Shown one piece after another: positions 32,487 to 32,911 of a DNA stretch of 32,911 nt. The stretch spans positions 1 through 32,911 of the forward strand of contig CAUJGC010000032.1 of assembly GCA_963169075.1 (NCBI GenBank), read 5' to 3'. The notes under the pieces are model-generated. The model was not told the DNA's origin, did not search any database, and was given only the letters and a program-made list of their open reading frames with translations. The number at the start of each line of letters is the position of its first letter. Position 1 is the first letter of the stretch. This DNA is from Myxococcota bacterium. Its GTDB lineage: Bacteria; Myxococcota_A; Bradymonadia; Bradymonadales; GCA-2716585. A program made the position numbers and the translations under genes.

Positions 32487-32911
32487 ATGCCGCCACCGCC
32501 ACAGCTCCTCCTCCTGGACCCCGACCCCGAGCGCGCCGCGCGGCTCCGCGAGCGACTCCAGCCCGCCCACCACGTCCTCCACGCCGCCTCACCCCACGAG
32601 GCCCTGGTCGCGCTGCACGCCCCCGCCCCCCCGCGGGCCGTCCTCCTCACCGACGACCTCGCCACGCCGGACCTCCTCGACCTCCTCCGCCGCGACCACC
32701 CTCTCTTCGAGCTGCCCATCCTCCTCCTGGGCACCCCGCGCCAGCGCGTGACCCCGCTCCTCCTCCACGGCGCCAGCGCCGCCCTCCCCTACTTCCCCAG
32801 CGCCGACGACATCCACCAGCACCTCCTCCGCTGGCGGGGGGCCCCGGCCGGGCCCGGGGGGGGCGCGGGGGGGGGGGGGGGGGGGGGGGCGGCGGGGGGG
32901 GGCCCGGGCGG
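32487..32911 (+). CDS. Receiver-domain-like protein, truncated by window end; coding plausible only to about 32840
   Basis: MPPPPQLLLLDPDPERAARLRERLQPAHHVLHAASPHEALVALHAPAPPRAVLLTDDLATPDLLDLLRRDHPLFELPILLLGTP...; no stop, so absent from the ORF track. Confidence 0.6.
   Translation, partial: MPPPPQLLLLDPDPERAARLRERLQPAHHVLHAASPHEALVALHAPAPPRAVLLTDDLATPDLLDLLRRDHPLFELPILLLGTPRQRVTPLLLHGASAALPYFPSADDIHQHLLRWRGAPAGPGGGAGGGGGGGAAGGGPG

Noticed and set aside
32834-32911. G-rich terminal sequence as possible G-quadruplex or coding Gly/Pro tail
   Set aside because: Near-pure G/C low complexity exactly at the sequence end looks like a contig-end or sequencing artefact (poly-G).

Overview
This 32.9 kb window is GC-rich (AT-poor apart from short islands and one gene) and looks like a Myxococcota / 'deltaproteobacterial' chromosome. 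The taxonomic guess rests on a MYXO-CTERM-like tail on a TSP3-repeat protein and a FrzS-like pseudo-receiver/coiled-coil protein. Housekeeping anchors are enolase, glutathione synthetase (gshB), a PduO-type cobalamin adenosyltransferase and a topoisomerase IV-like parC-parE pair. Between them lie exported or lipoprotein genes, a FliB-like / deoxyribosyltransferase-like / AlkZ-like cassette, an EthA-like Baeyer-Villiger monooxygenase, a GFA-family protein, a metzincin protease operon and many hypotheticals. I found no tRNA, rRNA, CRISPR array or transposase. The most interesting signals are: (1) a two-copy intergenic hairpin element with compensatory base changes and a near-identical 27-nt tail; (2) a lipoprotein gene split by an in-frame TAG sitting in the loop of a perfect 12-bp GC hairpin, missed by the ORF track; (3) a 16-nt poly-C tract in codons 5-10 of an exported protein that leads a protease operon (possible phase variation); (4) an RlmD/TrmA-family protein that keeps its Fe-S cysteines and SAM motif but has lost the catalytic Cys and Glu; (5) a FliB/NDT/AlkZ-like cassette preceded by four 11-bp tandem repeats. 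Family calls are from recognition of the translated sequences; no searches were run.
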